From: CAIZWU01 sp942492905
GTDB taxonomy: Bacteria; Verrucomicrobiota; Verrucomicrobiia; Verrucomicrobiales; V1-33
NCBI GenBank assembly: GCA_942492905.1
Contig: OW818657.1
Coordinates: 3,968,001 to 4,032,000 of the forward strand
Direction: 5' to 3'
DNA: 64,000 nt
In this document: positions 8,725 to 20,500 of the stretch, piece after piece
Numbering within the stretch: position 1 is the stretch's first letter
Layout: each line of letters opens with the position of its first letter
Position numbers and translations under genes: made by a program
The notes under the pieces: generated by a model
Told to the model about the DNA's origin: nothing
What the model saw: only the letters and a program-made list of their open reading frames with translations
The model's database searches: none

Positions 8725-9549
8725 ATGACCGGCCCGCTCCTCACTGAAATGCTCCAAGCCCGGCAGCAGCGGCGGCCCCATTTTCTCATCACCCTCGCCG
8801 CCACCCGCGGCTCGGTCCCCCGTCAGGCCGGCAGCAAGATGCTCCTCTATCCGGACGGTCGCCTTTCCGGCACCATCGGGGGCGGGAAATTCGAATCCCT
8901 TGTCATCGCTGACGCCCTCTCCCTGCCCCGCCGGTCCCCTCCCCTCCTCCGGACTTATCCGCTGCATGAGGCCTCCCCCGATTCCTTCGGCGCCATCTGC
9001 GGGGGCGAGGTCACCGTGCTCATCGAGCCCCAGTTGCCCCCGCCCGCGCTCACCCTCGTCGGGGCCGGCCATTGTTCCCGCGCCCTGGCCTCCCTCGCTG
9101 GCACCTGCGGCTGGCATGTCACCGTGGTGGATGACCGGCCCGCCCAGCTCCTCGACTTCCCGGCCCAGGAAATCATCACCACGCCCGCTCCGGATTATAT
9201 TGCCGCGCGGCCCTGGCAGGACGATGATGCCCTCGTGCTCATCAGCCATCACTATCAGGTCGACCGTGCCTCCCTCGCCTCCGCCCTGCGGCACCGCACC
9301 ATGGCCTACCTCGGCATGATCGGCAGCCAGCGCAAGGTGCGCCGGGTCCTGACCGATCTCCTCGCCGACGGCTTCACCCCCGCTGATTTCCATAACCTCC
9401 GCGCCCCCCTCGGCCTCGACCTCGGAGCCGACCATCCCAACGAAATCGCAATCAGCATCCTCGCCGAAATCCTGACCGTCTTCAACCAGACCAGCGGGCG
9501 ACCTCTTGCCCTCGACGCCGGCACCCACACCGATCCGCCCGCCACCTGA
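8725..9549 (+). CDS. xdhC: XdhC-family molybdenum cofactor maturation protein
   Basis: Binds the molybdenum cofactor, protects it, and hands it in sulfurated form to xanthine dehydrogenase. The 274-residue sequence has the N-terminal XdhC block (TRGSVPRQAGSKML, GTIGGGKFE, GAICGGEVTVLIEP) and the C-terminal Rossmann-like block (LVGAGHCSRALASLA, VVDDRPAQL, YLGMIGSQRKVRRVL). It ends 8 bases before the fused xanthine dehydrogenase gene and is clearly in the same operon. In Rhodobacter the order is xdhA-xdhB-xdhC; here the chaperone gene comes first. Confidence 0.92.
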   Translation: MTGPLLTEMLQARQQRRPHFLITLAATRGSVPRQAGSKMLLYPDGRLSGTIGGGKFESLVIADALSLPRRSPPLLRTYPLHEASPDSFGAICGGEVTVLIEPQLPPPALTLVGAGHCSRALASLAGTCGWHVTVVDDRPAQLLDFPAQEIITTPAPDYIAARPWQDDDALVLISHHYQVDRASLASALRHRTMAYLGMIGSQRKVRRVLTDLLADGFTPADFHNLRAPLGLDLGADHPNEIAISILAEILTVFNQTSGRPLALDAGTHTDPPAT

Positions 9550-9557
9550 CTGCCTCC

Positions 9558-12500
9558 ATGGACCTGACCCTCACCCTGAACCACCGCCCCTGGTCCGGTT
9601 CCCTCACCGATCCCAGCCTCACCCTGCTGCAGTTCCTCCGCCGGGAAGGTCTCACCGGGGCCAAGGAAGGTTGTGCCGAAGGCGACTGCGGCGCCTGTGC
9701 TGTGGTCCTGCTCGATCACGACGCCCACGGCCAACCCGTCTGGCGTTCCATCAATTCCTGCCTTGTCCCCGTCATCACCCTGCAAGGCCGCAGCCTCCTC
9801 ACGTCCGAAGGCATCGGCTGCCCCGCCAAGCTGCATCCCGTGCAGCAGAGCATGATCCACCATCACGGTTCCCAATGCGGTTATTGCACTCCCGGATTCA
9901 TTTGTTCCCTTTATGAAGGCTGGCACCGCGCCGACCTCGTCACCCAGGCCCAGCTCACCGATCAACTCGCCGGCAACCTCTGCCGCTGCACCGGCTACCG
10001 CGCCATCCACGATGCCGCCTGCGAAGCCCTGCAGAATCGGCCCACTCCGGTTCCTCCCGCCGGCCCGGTCACCTTTTCCCTGCCCCCACCCGCCGCGCTG
10101 GCCACCCCGCTGCTGCACCGCCCTGACACTCTGGCCGCCCTGCTGCAGCTCCGAGCCAGCCAGCCGGACCTCCGCCTCGTCGCCGGGTCCACCGAGGTCG
10201 GCCTCGAGATCACCAAAAAGTTCCGCACCTTCCCCGCCCTGCTCTCTCCGGATGCCGTGCCGGAACTCCACGTGCTCCAGCGCCACCCTGCCCATTGGGA
10301 AATCGGCGCCGCCGTCACCCTGACCAACCTTGAGGACGCCGTTGGGCCGGATTTCCCCTCCCTCGCCAAAATGTTATGGCTTTTCGGTTCCCGCCCCATC
10401 CGGAACCGCGCCACCCTCGGCGGCAATCTCGCCACCGCCTCCCCCATCGGTGACAGCGCTCCTGTCCTGCTCGCCCTCGGCGCCTCTGTGGTGCTGGCCA
10501 ACCTCCGCGGCTCCCGCACTGTTCCCCTTGATGAATTCTTCACCGGCTACCGCCAGACCGTGCTCCAGCCTGACGAAATCATCACCACCATCCTCCTGCC
10601 CCTGCCGGCCGCGGCAGCGGGCACCCGCCACGAGCAATGGTATAAAGTGTCCCGCCGTCTGGAAATGGACATCAGCACCGTCTCCGGCTGCTTCGTGGTC
10701 CTGACAGATTCCTCCGGCCTTATCACCCACGCCCGCCTCGCCTTTGGAGGGGTTGCCGCCACCCCGGCCCTCGCCCCGCAAACCGCCGCCTGGCTGATCG
10801 GCCAGCCCTGGTCGGCCGGCACCTTCCTGACCGCTTCGGAAATCGCCGTCACCGAGTTCGCCCCGCTCAGCGACGTCCGGGGCTCCGCCGCCTACCGCCG
10901 CGCCCTCATCGCCGGCATGGTCCAGCGCTTTCCCACCGATCCCCCCTGGGCCCGCCCCACCGATCCTATCACTCCCATTGCACCGATCCATCCGCGCCCC
11001 GATCCTCACGAAAGCGCCCATCTGCACGTCACCGGCACTGCTTGCTATACCGGTGACACCCCGCCCGCCCACGGGGAGCTCACCACCTGGCCTGTCACCT
11101 CTCCGCACGCCCATGCCCGCATCCTCCGGCGGGACGCCACCGCCGCCCGCGCCTTTCCCGGCATCCATGCCATCCTCCTTGCCGAGGACATCCCCGGCCG
11201 AAATGACGTCGGGGCCGTCCGGCATGATGAGATCCTCCTCGCCGATCACCTCGTGCACTATCACGGCCACCTTGTCGCACTTGTGGTCGGGGAAACGGAG
11301 GCCCAATGCCGTGCTTCGGCCGCCGCCGTGGAGGTCGAATACGAACCGCTTCCGGCCATCCTCACACTTCCAGAAGCCATCGCCCACGACAGTTTTCACA
11401 CCGATCCCGCTTCCATCCACAGGGGAAATCCTGACAGAGAACTGAAACACGCTTCCCACCGGTTCAGCGGCGAATTCCACCTCGGTGGCCAGGAGCACTT
11501 TTATCTGGAAACCCACGCCGCCCTCGCCTTGCCCGGGCGCGACGGCAGCCTGCATGTCATCTCCAGCACCCAGCACCCCAGCGAGATCCAGGCCGTGGTC
11601 TCCCACGTCCTCCGACTCCCGCGCCACCAGATCATCGTGGAGAGCCCCCGCATGGGCGGCGGTTTCGGGGGGAAGGAAACCCAGGGCAATACCCCCGCCG
11701 CCCTCGCCGCCCTCGCGGCTATGAAAACCGGCCGTCCCGTCCGTGTCCGGTTCAACCGCGACCACGACATGCAATTGTCAGGCCACCGGCATCCCTTCCT
11801 CGCCCGCTACGAGGTCGCGCATGATGCCGACGGCTACCTCATGGCGGTGAAATCGGAAATTGTCTCCAATGGCGGCTGGGCGCTCGACCTCTCCACCGCC
11901 ATCACCGACCGCGCCCTGCTCCACCACGACAACGCCTATTATATTCCCCACATCCATCTCACCGGCCGCGTCGCCAAAACCAACCTTGCCAGCAACACTG
12001 CCTTCCGCGGCTTCGGTGGGCCGCAGGGCATGCTGATCATCGAGGAGATTATCCACCAGACCGCCCGCCGCTGCCAGCTTCCACCCGAGCTCGTCCGCGA
12101 GCGGAATCTCTACCGCGGCCTGGGCGAAACCAACACCACCCACTACGGCCAGTGCCTTGGCGATCAGCGCCTCCCCCGCATCTGGCAGGAACTCGCCGTC
12201 TCCTCCGACCTCCGCAGTCGCCGCGCCGCCCTCGCCGCCTGGAATGCCGCCAGCCCACACCACAAACGCGGCCTCGCCATCACGCCGGTGAAATTCGGCA
12301 TTTCCTTCACCCTGACGCATCTCAATCAGGCCGGGGCCCTCGTCATCATCTACCAGGACGGCACCGTCCAAGTGAACCACGGTGGCACCGAAATGGGCCA
12401 GGGCCTCCACACCAAAATCCGCACCATTGTCTGCCGCGAGCTCGGCCTCACCCCCGATCGCGTGCGGATTATGCCCACCCGCACCGACAAGGTCCCCAAC

Positions 12501-13262
12501 ACTTCTGCCACCGCCGCCTCCAGCGGCACGGATCTCAATGGCGCGGCCGTCTGCCACGCCTGCCGTCTCCTCGCCGGCCGCCTGAAACCGATTGCCGCCG
12601 GCCTCCTGAAGTCCCCCCCGGAGCCGGACCTCATTCTTTCCCATAACCAGATCACCGACGGCGAAAACACCATCGCCTTCGAAGAAGTCGTCATGCGGGC
12701 CTACCTCGATCGCATCCCCCTCGCCGCTACCGGTTCCTACGCCACTCCGGAGATCGGCTGGGACCGCACCACCGGCACCGGCCGCCCGTTCTTTTATTTC
12801 GCCTGCGGCGCCGCCGTCTCCGAAGTCGAGATCGACGGCTTCAGCGGCGCCGTGAAATTGCGCCGCGTTGATATCCTGCACGATGTCGGCGATTCCCTGA
12901 ATGAAGGCATCGACCGCGGCCAGATCAAGGGAGGATTCATCCAAGGCATGGGCTGGCTCACCATGGAGCAGTTGGTTTGGGATGATACCGGCCGCCTCCT
13001 CACCCATTCTCCTGACACCTACAAAATCCCCGCCATGGGCGACGCCCCGCCCGACTTCCGCGTCCAATTCCTCTCCAACGCCACCCACCCCGGCACCATC
13101 CACGGCAGCAAAGCCGTCGGCGAGCCCCCCCTCATGCTGGCCATCTCCGTTCGCCACGCCATCCTCGACGCCCTCGCCGCCTTCCCCCACAGCACCCCGG
13201 AAACCCTCGCCTCCCCAGCCACCGGCGAAGCGATCCTCCAAGCCCTCCACCCCACCCGTTAG
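9558..13262 (+). CDS. xdhAB: Xanthine dehydrogenase, XdhA-XdhB single-chain fusion
   Basis: Oxidises hypoxanthine and xanthine to urate with NAD. All cofactor domains sit on one 1,234-residue chain. The plant-type 2Fe-2S domain has C39, C44, C47; the second 2Fe-2S domain has C107, C110, C142, C144 (CGYCTPG, LCRCTGYR). The FAD domain is at about 180-460 (RNRATLGGNLATASPIGD). A loop at about 455-480 leads into the molybdopterin domain with GGGFGGKE (Glu707), NTAFRGFGGPQG, KFGISFTLTHLNQAGAL, GGTEMGQGLH and VGEPP (about Glu1189). The molybdenum part closely follows the bacterial XdhB type, and the total length is about the sum of separate XdhA and XdhB, so this is an in-frame fusion. Nothing appears missing. 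Third codon positions are very C-rich. Confidence 0.93.
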   Translation: MDLTLTLNHRPWSGSLTDPSLTLLQFLRREGLTGAKEGCAEGDCGACAVVLLDHDAHGQPVWRSINSCLVPVITLQGRSLLTSEGIGCPAKLHPVQQSMIHHHGSQCGYCTPGFICSLYEGWHRADLVTQAQLTDQLAGNLCRCTGYRAIHDAACEALQNRPTPVPPAGPVTFSLPPPAALATPLLHRPDTLAALLQLRASQPDLRLVAGSTEVGLEITKKFRTFPALLSPDAVPELHVLQRHPAHWEIGAAVTLTNLEDAVGPDFPSLAKMLWLFGSRPIRNRATLGGNLATASPIGDSAPVLLALGASVVLANLRGSRTVPLDEFFTGYRQTVLQPDEIITTILLPLPAAAAGTRHEQWYKVSRRLEMDISTVSGCFVVLTDSSGLITHARLAFGGVAATPALAPQTAAWLIGQPWSAGTFLTASEIAVTEFAPLSDVRGSAAYRRALIAGMVQRFPTDPPWARPTDPITPIAPIHPRPDPHESAHLHVTGTACYTGDTPPAHGELTTWPVTSPHAHARILRRDATAARAFPGIHAILLAEDIPGRNDVGAVRHDEILLADHLVHYHGHLVALVVGETEAQCRASAAAVEVEYEPLPAILTLPEAIAHDSFHTDPASIHRGNPDRELKHASHRFSGEFHLGGQEHFYLETHAALALPGRDGSLHVISSTQHPSEIQAVVSHVLRLPRHQIIVESPRMGGGFGGKETQGNTPAALAALAAMKTGRPVRVRFNRDHDMQLSGHRHPFLARYEVAHDADGYLMAVKSEIVSNGGWALDLSTAITDRALLHHDNAYYIPHIHLTGRVAKTNLASNTAFRGFGGPQGMLIIEEIIHQTARRCQLPPELVRERNLYRGLGETNTTHYGQCLGDQRLPRIWQELAVSSDLRSRRAALAAWNAASPHHKRGLAITPVKFGISFTLTHLNQAGALVIIYQDGTVQVNHGGTEMGQGLHTKIRTIVCRELGLTPDRVRIMPTRTDKVPNTSATAASSGTDLNGAAVCHACRLLAGRLKPIAAGLLKSPPEPDLILSHNQITDGENTIAFEEVVMRAYLDRIPLAATGSYATPEIGWDRTTGTGRPFFYFACGAAVSEVEIDGFSGAVKLRRVDILHDVGDSLNEGIDRGQIKGGFIQGMGWLTMEQLVWDDTGRLLTHSPDTYKIPAMGDAPPDFRVQFLSNATHPGTIHGSKAVGEPPLMLAISVRHAILDALAAFPHSTPETLASPATGEAILQALHPTR

Positions 13263-13263
13263 A

Positions 13264-13289
13264 CCGGCCTGGCCCGTTTTGTCGGCCAG
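13264..13289 (+). terminator. Weak hairpin after xanthine dehydrogenase
   Basis: CCTGGCC and GGCCAGG form a 7-bp stem directly after the xdhAB stop. There is no T-tract, so it may be a weak or factor-dependent terminator. The rest of the 222-base gap before the DUF1080 gene shows nothing else clear. Confidence 0.35.
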
Positions 13290-13484
13290 GGGACGATGAA
13301 AGAAATCCCCTCCCTGCGGGGATATCAGAATGTTTTCCTACCTTCAAGAAATGCAGGACGGCACTGGCCACAACATGATGTCACCACTGCACTCCCACTG
13401 ATCCAACCGTTGCCCTGAAATCCGCCTCCCATTCCGATTAATCTCCCCTCCGGCCAGTCACTCCCTGGCCCCGCTGCCATCCCC

Positions 13485-14474
13485 ATGAAATCACAATCCC
13501 TCCTCCTCTGCTTCACCACCCTCAGTATCGCCATCATGGCCGGCACCTGTCCGGCCGAAGACAAACCGAAGCCGCCGGAACCGCCCACCTATCTGTCCCC
13601 GGAAACCGCAGGTCCCGACTTTGCCCTGCAAGGGGAATACGAAAGCTCCACCGGAAGCGTCAAACTGGGCGCGGATGTGATTGCCCTGGGAAATGATAAT
13701 TTCCGGGTGGTTTTTCACCGAGAGGGTCTGCCTGGAGCGGGCTGGGATGGATCGGTCAAAGTGATGGCAGAAGGCCCCCGCAAGGAAGGGATCATCCACT
13801 TCCAGGGCAGGTGGGCCGCAGTGCTTGACCAATCCGGCCTGAATGGCCGGACAGACCGGGGTGAAACCTTCCGCCTCAAACGCGTGGAACGTCACAGCCC
13901 TACCGAAGGCGCCAAGGCTCCCGCGGGGGCGGTCATCCTTTTTGATGGCAGTGGGGTGGACGCTTGGCACGACGGCCGGATGGACGATCGCCACTGGCTC
14001 GCCAGCGGGGGGAAAACCAAAGAGACCTTCCAATCCTTCCAACTGCACCTCGAGTTCATCCTTCCCTTCAAACCGCTGGGAAGGGGGCAAAGCCGGGGGA
14101 ACAGCGGGGTCTATCTGCAGGATCGTTATGAATTGCAGGTGCTGGACAGTTTCGGGCTCAAGGGCGAGGACAACGAATGCGGTGGCATTTACCGCAACAG
14201 CGCCCCCAAAGTGAATTTGTGCTATCCTCCTCTCCAGTGGCAAACCTACGACATCGATTTCACCGCGGCCACATTCGACGATTCCGGCAAGCGGACCAAA
14301 CCCGCCGTGGTCACCGTGAAACACAATGGAATCATTGTGCAGGATCACTTGGAGCTCAACTCCGCCACCCCGGGAGGCGGTTTTGAAACTGAAGTTCCTG
14401 CGCCCGGAGCCCTCCAATTGCAAAACCACGGCAACCCAGTGTTTTATCGGAATATCTGGCTGGTGAGGAAATAG
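13485..14474 (+). CDS. Secreted DUF1080 protein (3-keto-disaccharide hydrolase-like)
   Basis: Member of the DUF1080 family, concanavalin-like beta-sandwich proteins now linked to 3-keto-glycoside hydrolysis and very common in Verrucomicrobiota and Planctomycetota. The 329-residue product has a signal peptide (residues 1-24). An N-terminal region with GEYESSTG and VVFHREGLPGAGWDG is followed by the DUF1080 core: FDGSGVDAW, FQLHLEFILPF, NSGVYLQDRYELQVLDSFG, ECGGIYRN, WQTYDIDF, and LQNHGNPVFYRNIW at the C-terminus. It stands alone, converging with the giant secreted protein gene. The actual glycan substrate cannot be told from the sequence. Confidence 0.88.
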   Translation: MKSQSLLLCFTTLSIAIMAGTCPAEDKPKPPEPPTYLSPETAGPDFALQGEYESSTGSVKLGADVIALGNDNFRVVFHREGLPGAGWDGSVKVMAEGPRKEGIIHFQGRWAAVLDQSGLNGRTDRGETFRLKRVERHSPTEGAKAPAGAVILFDGSGVDAWHDGRMDDRHWLASGGKTKETFQSFQLHLEFILPFKPLGRGQSRGNSGVYLQDRYELQVLDSFGLKGEDNECGGIYRNSAPKVNLCYPPLQWQTYDIDFTAATFDDSGKRTKPAVVTVKHNGIIVQDHLELNSATPGGGFETEVPAPGALQLQNHGNPVFYRNIWLVRK

Positions 14475-14594
14475 ACCGGACTTTTCCCACCGTGAACCGC
14501 CTGCTCAGCGGAACGTCCCGGCCATCGTAGCGAAACTCCAGGAAAAGCAGCCGCCCGGGCAGATTCCTGCCGCGGTGCCCGTCATCTTCCGGCA

Positions 14595-17500
14595 TCAGGG
14601 CAATATGTAGTGATACAGGGCGGAGGAGCCGTCGGTGAATGTCATCAGCACCAGCAACCGCCCTTCCCCGCTCAAAGGGGTGCGGCCGGAGGAGCGTGCG
14701 GCCGGCAAGGTGATATTCGAGATGGTGCGGATGTCCCCGGGGGCGAGGGTGAAGGCCATGCCTTCGCGCAGAGCGGGGGTGAGGGCGCCGGCCGCATTGC
14801 GCAGCCAGAGGCCGCGGTCATTGCTGGTAGTGACGCCGGTGGCGGTGCTCACGGTCAGGATAGCAGTGAAAACTTCACCGCCATCGTCTGCCACAAAGGG
14901 CAAATCAAAGCTGGCGAAGGTGGCACTGCCCGCGCCGGGAGCTGGAAAGCCTTTCCGGGCGGCGAGGGTCAGCGTATTGCCCGTGAAACGTGAGCGCACC
15001 CAGAGTCCCGCGTTATTCGCCGAGGTCACACCCGAGCCGGTGCGCAGCGCGGTGCGGAAGGCGAGTTCATTGCCGCTGTTCAGGGAAGCGCCCTCGGTGA
15101 AGCCATTGAACAATCCACCGGCCCCGACCCCGGGCGCTTGGAACCCTTCGCGGGCGAGCAGATTGACCACGCCGTTTTCAAGAATCCAGAGCCCGGTTTC
15201 GTTGGAATTGGTGACCCCGCCGCTGCCGGTGGCCAGTGCGGATCGGAAGGCCATCGCTCCATCGCCAAAGGAAGGCGAGAGAGGCTGCCCAAACAGGGCC
15301 CCGGTGGGGGTGCCCGGTGCCGCACTTACGCTGCGGGCCACGAGGCCGAATTGCTCCGGGTCCAACATCCACAATCCATAACGGTTTGCCGTGGTGATCG
15401 TTCCTCCGGTTTTCATCGACGTGGAGAATCCCAACTGGCCGGCGCCATTGGACACCAACCCAGCCGTGGTGAGAGTGTCAAACAACCCGGTGGTGCCGGG
15501 CGCCGCCTGGTTCTCGCGGACCAGCAGGCGGGCCGGCGCCCCGAAAGTCGCCCACAAACCGGTGTCGTTGGCCGTAGTGATAGCCAGAGAGGAGTTTGTT
15601 TTCATGCTGCCGGCGAAAGCGTAGTTGCCCCCCGCTTCCAACGTGGCGACAGCCGAGAGCACGTTGAACCGGGCGGCGGCCGGCATGCCGGGCACCGGAT
15701 CATTCTCCCGCGCCACCAGAGCAGCCGCGTCATTGCTGCGGTGCCAATAACCAAGGTCATTGGAAGTGGTCACGCCCCCAGTGCCAGTGCGCAGTTTGCC
15801 GAAGACAAGCAGCTCGCCGTCGCCCGCCGCCCAAGGGCCGGTGGTGATGGAGTCAAAGACCGCCCCGGTTACCCCCGGCGCAGCGGCCGCCTGCACGGCG
15901 ACTGCCTCCAGCCCGGCAGGGCCTTCCGTCCAGATCCCGGTCACGCTGCCCGCAGTGGCGCGGAATGACGCGCGGCCCGCCGCGTCACTGACATAATCTG
16001 TCTGGAAGATCGAGAAGGCCGCGCCGCCCGCTCCCGGAGCTGCGTGACCCGTGCGGGCGATCAATTGCCATGGCCCCGAACTGGCCACGGTGATAGTGGC
16101 CGTGGTGACCAGGGAAGTCCCGGAGCCATCGGAAACGGTGAAGGTGAATTCATCGGTGCCGGCCCAGGCCGGATTCGGCGTGTAAGTCCATGCCGCACCA
16201 GAACCGCTGAGGGTGCCCCGGGCGGGTACTGAGGCGATATCCCATGTCAGGGCGTCGCCTTCCGCATCCGAACCCGTCAGGGTCAGGGCTATGGGAATCC
16301 CGACTTCCGTGACGGCATTCACGGCCGTCGCTACCGGGACATCATTCACTGCCGTCACGGTGAGGCTGACCACGGCTGGCACTGAAACCGCAACACCATC
16401 CCCCGCTGTGAAGCTGAAACTATCCGCGCCATTCCAATCCGGATCAGGCGTGTAAACCAACGCCGCTCCGGCGCCGCTGAGCGTTCCGTGGACGGGAGGC
16501 ACCGTGACGGAAAATGTCAGGACATCTCCATCAACATCACTGCCGGCGAGGGTAAGGCTGGCCGCAAGGTCTTCCGTCGTGGTGATCGACTGCGCCACCG
16601 CCGCAGGTACGTCATTCACCGGCGCCACCGAAACTGCAACCAACCCTGGCAAGGAGTCCTCGGTGCCGTCATTGACTCGGAAAGTGAATTCTTCCGCTCC
16701 ATTCCAATCGGGCTCCGGAGTGTAGACGAGATTGGGCAGCGTACCGCTCAAGCTTCCATGGAGCGGCGGCGTCACGATAATAAACGTCAGGACATTACCA
16801 TCCGCGTCCGTGCCGGCGAGCGTCAGGGCAGCAAGGGTATCCTCGGAAACGGCCACCGTCTGGGCCACCGCCACTGGCGCCGTATTCGTGGCCGAAACCG
16901 TGAGGGTTACAGTGGCCGCCGGAGAGTTGCCGGCAGCATCCCCCGCAGTGTAGGAAAAACTGTCGGTACCATTCCAATTGGCTTCCGGCGTGTAGACCAA
17001 GGCCGGGGCCGTGCCGCTGAGCATGCCGTGCGCGGGTGGCACGGTGATCACATACATCAAGGCATCACCCTCTACATCTGTGGCCTGCAAGGTCGTAGGG
17101 ACAGGCACATTTTTCATCGTGGCGAAGGACCGGTCCATCGCCACCGGCACATCGTTCACCGGTGCCACGGTGATCGTGACCGTCGCCGGCAACGACGCCC
17201 CTGCCGCATCATGGGCGGTGAATTCAAACTGATCCGGGCCATTCCAGTCCGGTTCCGGGGTATAGGTCAGTGCTGGAGCCGTGCCGCTGAGCAAACCGTG
17301 AATTGGTGGCACCGTGACGGTGAACGTCAGGACGTCCCCGTCCACGTCAGAAGCCGTGAGGGTGACTGGCAGGGCGGTGTCTTCATCGGTGGCGACCGCT
17401 TGCGCCACCGCAAGCGGCACGTCGTTCACCGGGGTCACCGTGAGGGAAACCACCGCGGGGGCGGAAGTCACCGTGCCATCACTCACAGTGAAGGCAAAGC

Positions 17501-20500
17501 TGTCCGGGCCGTTCCAATCTGCCTCAGGCGTATAAATCAATGCCGGTGCGGTGCCAGTGAGAATGCCATGGATGGGCTGAGTGGTGACGACATACGTCAG
17601 CACATCACCGTCGGCATCATTGCCGGTCAGAGTGATCGCTCCATCCGTGTCTTCCGCCACAGTGACGGCCTGCACGGCTGCGAGGGGCGCGTCATTCACG
17701 GGGGCCACCGTGATCGTGACCGTGCCGGGGAGAGAGTTTGCCTGACCATCGCTGGCGGAAAAGGTAAACGCATCCACGCCCTCCCAATCGGCATCGGGCG
17801 TGTAGGTCAGGTTTGCCCCGGTTCCACTGATGGTTCCATGCGCGGGACCATCGGCGACAGCAAATGTCAGGACATCGTCTTCCGGATCGGTTCCCGCGAG
17901 AGTGACGGCGAGGGCCGTATCTTCGTTGGTGGCGAGATCCGCCGCAGTGGCGACCGGAAGGTCATTGACGGGCGTCACGGTGAGGGACACCACGACCGGC
18001 GCAGAAGTGGCCGTGCCGTCGCTGACGGTGAAGGCAAAGCTGTCAGTGCCGGACCAACCGGCCTCAGGCACAAAAGTCAGGTTCGGCAGCACGCCGGTGA
18101 GCAGACCGTGGACGGGATTGGCCGTCAAAGTGAAGGTGAGCAAATCTCCATCGGCATCGGTCCCGGCCAGGGTGATGGCCGCAGCGATATCTTCCGCGGT
18201 GCTGACGGACTGCCCAAGCGCGAGGGGGGCGTCGTTCACCCCGCTGATGTTCAGTGTGACCGTGACCGGTGTGGAGGTCACCCGGCCATCGTTGACGGTG
18301 AATTGGAAAGTCGTGGAGCCCTGGAAATCGACTGGAGGCGTGTAGGTCAGGGCCGGGGCGGTTCCGGTCAGGGTGCCCACCACCGGCGGAGTGGTGATGG
18401 CGTAAGTCAGGACATCATTTTCGTCATCAGTGCCACCCAGCGTCACGGCAAGAGAGGCATCCTCATTGCCCGTGAAGGTGGCCTCGTTGGCCAGGGGGGC
18501 GGAGTTATGAACGATGGAAAAAGTATCCCGCACCACCCCGGTGCTGTTGATGAAGCGCGCCACCAGTTCCCGCCCGGTCACGTCCAGCACCACCGAACCC
18601 AGTTCCGTGCGGTTCACTGCCATCGCAGCGTGATTGAGCGTGGCGACGGTCAGTTTTCCTGACGACCCCGCGACGGTGAAGACCGCCCCGTTATGCGGGC
18701 CGGGGCTCTTGACATAAGGGCCGTCCACCGCCGGATCACCCAGTCCCGCCTGCTTCAGCATGGTGGCAGGATCGAAGGTGCTGCTGACGTCGTAATGTCC
18801 ATCAATGAATTTGGAGCGCTGATAGTTGTGCTCGTGGCCGAAGAGCAGGAGATCCACGCCATGGTTTTCCAGGATGGGCACGAAAACCTCGCGCATGTTT
18901 TTCATCTTGCCGGAGTCGGCCGTGGCGACATCCGAGTCGTGGGAGCCCTTACTATAGGCGGGATGGTGCCAGAAGGCGACGGTCCACTCCTCCAGGTTGG
19001 CATTCAGATCCTGTTCCAGCCACGCCGCCATGTTGCCAGTGGCCAGCCGACTGCTGCCTTCGGAGTCGAGACAGACGAAGTGGATATTCCCTATATTGAA
19101 GGAGTAATAGGCTTCCGTGCCGGAAGCGACGCCCCCCGCTTCGCCCGCCTTGGGCATGGTGAAACTATCGTAATAAGGACCACTCTGCGTGGAGGAACTC
19201 GCGCTGCCGGCATCGTGATTGCCGAAAGTCGGCCAGAAGGTCGTGTTCCGCATCAAGGCCGGGTAGACGTTGAAGAATTTGTTCTGGAATTCCAAATCGG
19301 TGCCGGTCTCGTAGACCGTGTCTCCCAGCACCAACACCCCGGCCAGCTCCTGAGTGCCATTCCATGTATAGAAAGCGTCGCGCACGGCGGTCTGATTCGC
19401 ATCACCGGTGCCGGGATCGCCCAGCACCCAGAAACGATAGGGCTTTACCGTGCCGGCAGGAGGATGGGTGGTGAAATAGAAGGTGCTGCCGGAGCTGAGA
19501 AGGCCGCTGGAATGGCCTGCCCCGTAATAGAACCGGGTGTCCGGCGTCAGCCCGGTGACGGTGATTTCGTGTTCGGTCTTCAAGGTGGCGCTTGAGGCAG
19601 TCGAAGTCAGGGCGGCCGTGCTGAGGCCATAGTCGAGCCGCGAAGTCGTGGCCACATCAGTGCGCCAGCGGACGGTGGCGCGGTCGGGGCCGGTCATCTG
19701 CACATACGGCCCGCGGGTGATGGCCGGCTGGCCTTCGTAGAGACGGAGATCGAAGCTGAGATCACTGCTGGTCACTGCACCCTGGTGGACTTCCACCGCC
19801 AGCACATTGCGGCCCGCCACCAGCAGATTGCTGCCCAGCGTGGTGGTGTAAAAGGTGCTCTCGGCAGGAGCCCCTATGCTTGAGGAAGCAAGGGTGTTCC
19901 AGGATACTGTGCCGGCCGGCATGCCACTGCGGAGGATTTCCGTGCCATTGAGATAGACCACCGCCCCGTCATCCCGCAGCAGATCCAGTTTCAGCCCAGA
20001 GGTGATCACCCCGGGATTGGCCAGCTGGAATTCGTGGCGGAAGTAGGTGGTGATATAGCGATTATTCGCATCGGGACCATAACCAACCACCTTGGCCTCA
20101 TCGCCGTCGCCGTAGCCCAGCTGGGCGAGGCCGGAGGACCAGGTGCTGTCATCGAAGGAAGGTGCGCGCCACGCGGTGCCTTGGTTGCTGCCGTTATCAA
20201 GATACTTCCACGTGGAACCGGATGTCACGAGAGTGTCGAGGACGGAAGCTGACACGGTCAAACTCACGATCGCGTCGGCAGAATCGAATTCCCCGTCGTT
20301 CACGCGGTAGGTGAAGGCATCGGTCCCGGTATAACCCGCCGCCGGCAGGTAGCTGAGATTGGGGGGCGTTCCCGTCAAAGTCCCATGTGTCGGCAGGCTG
20401 AGAACGGAATACGAGAGCGGGGTATTCTCCGGATCGCTGCCCGGAAGGGTGATCATGGCCGCCGTGTCCATTTCCACGGCAATTGCCAGGGCGGCCGCCA

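Noticed and set aside
10374..11774. Long minus-strand open frame opposite xdhAB (466 codons)
   Set aside because: Same antisense effect; no recognisable domain or start signal.
11652..11850. Loss of an active-site Glu in xanthine dehydrogenase (DHD where animal enzymes have NED)
   Set aside because: The catalytic-site Glu counts to the GGFGGKE block, which is intact (Glu707).
11778..13250. Long minus-strand open frame opposite xdhAB (490 codons)
   Set aside because: Gly/Ala/Glu-rich shadow created by C-rich third codon positions; the xdhAB frame has full cofactor motifs.
16488..18662. Plus-strand open frame of 724 codons inside the giant gene
   Set aside because: Periodic His/Arg-rich sequence that mirrors the cadherin-like repeats; an antisense shadow.
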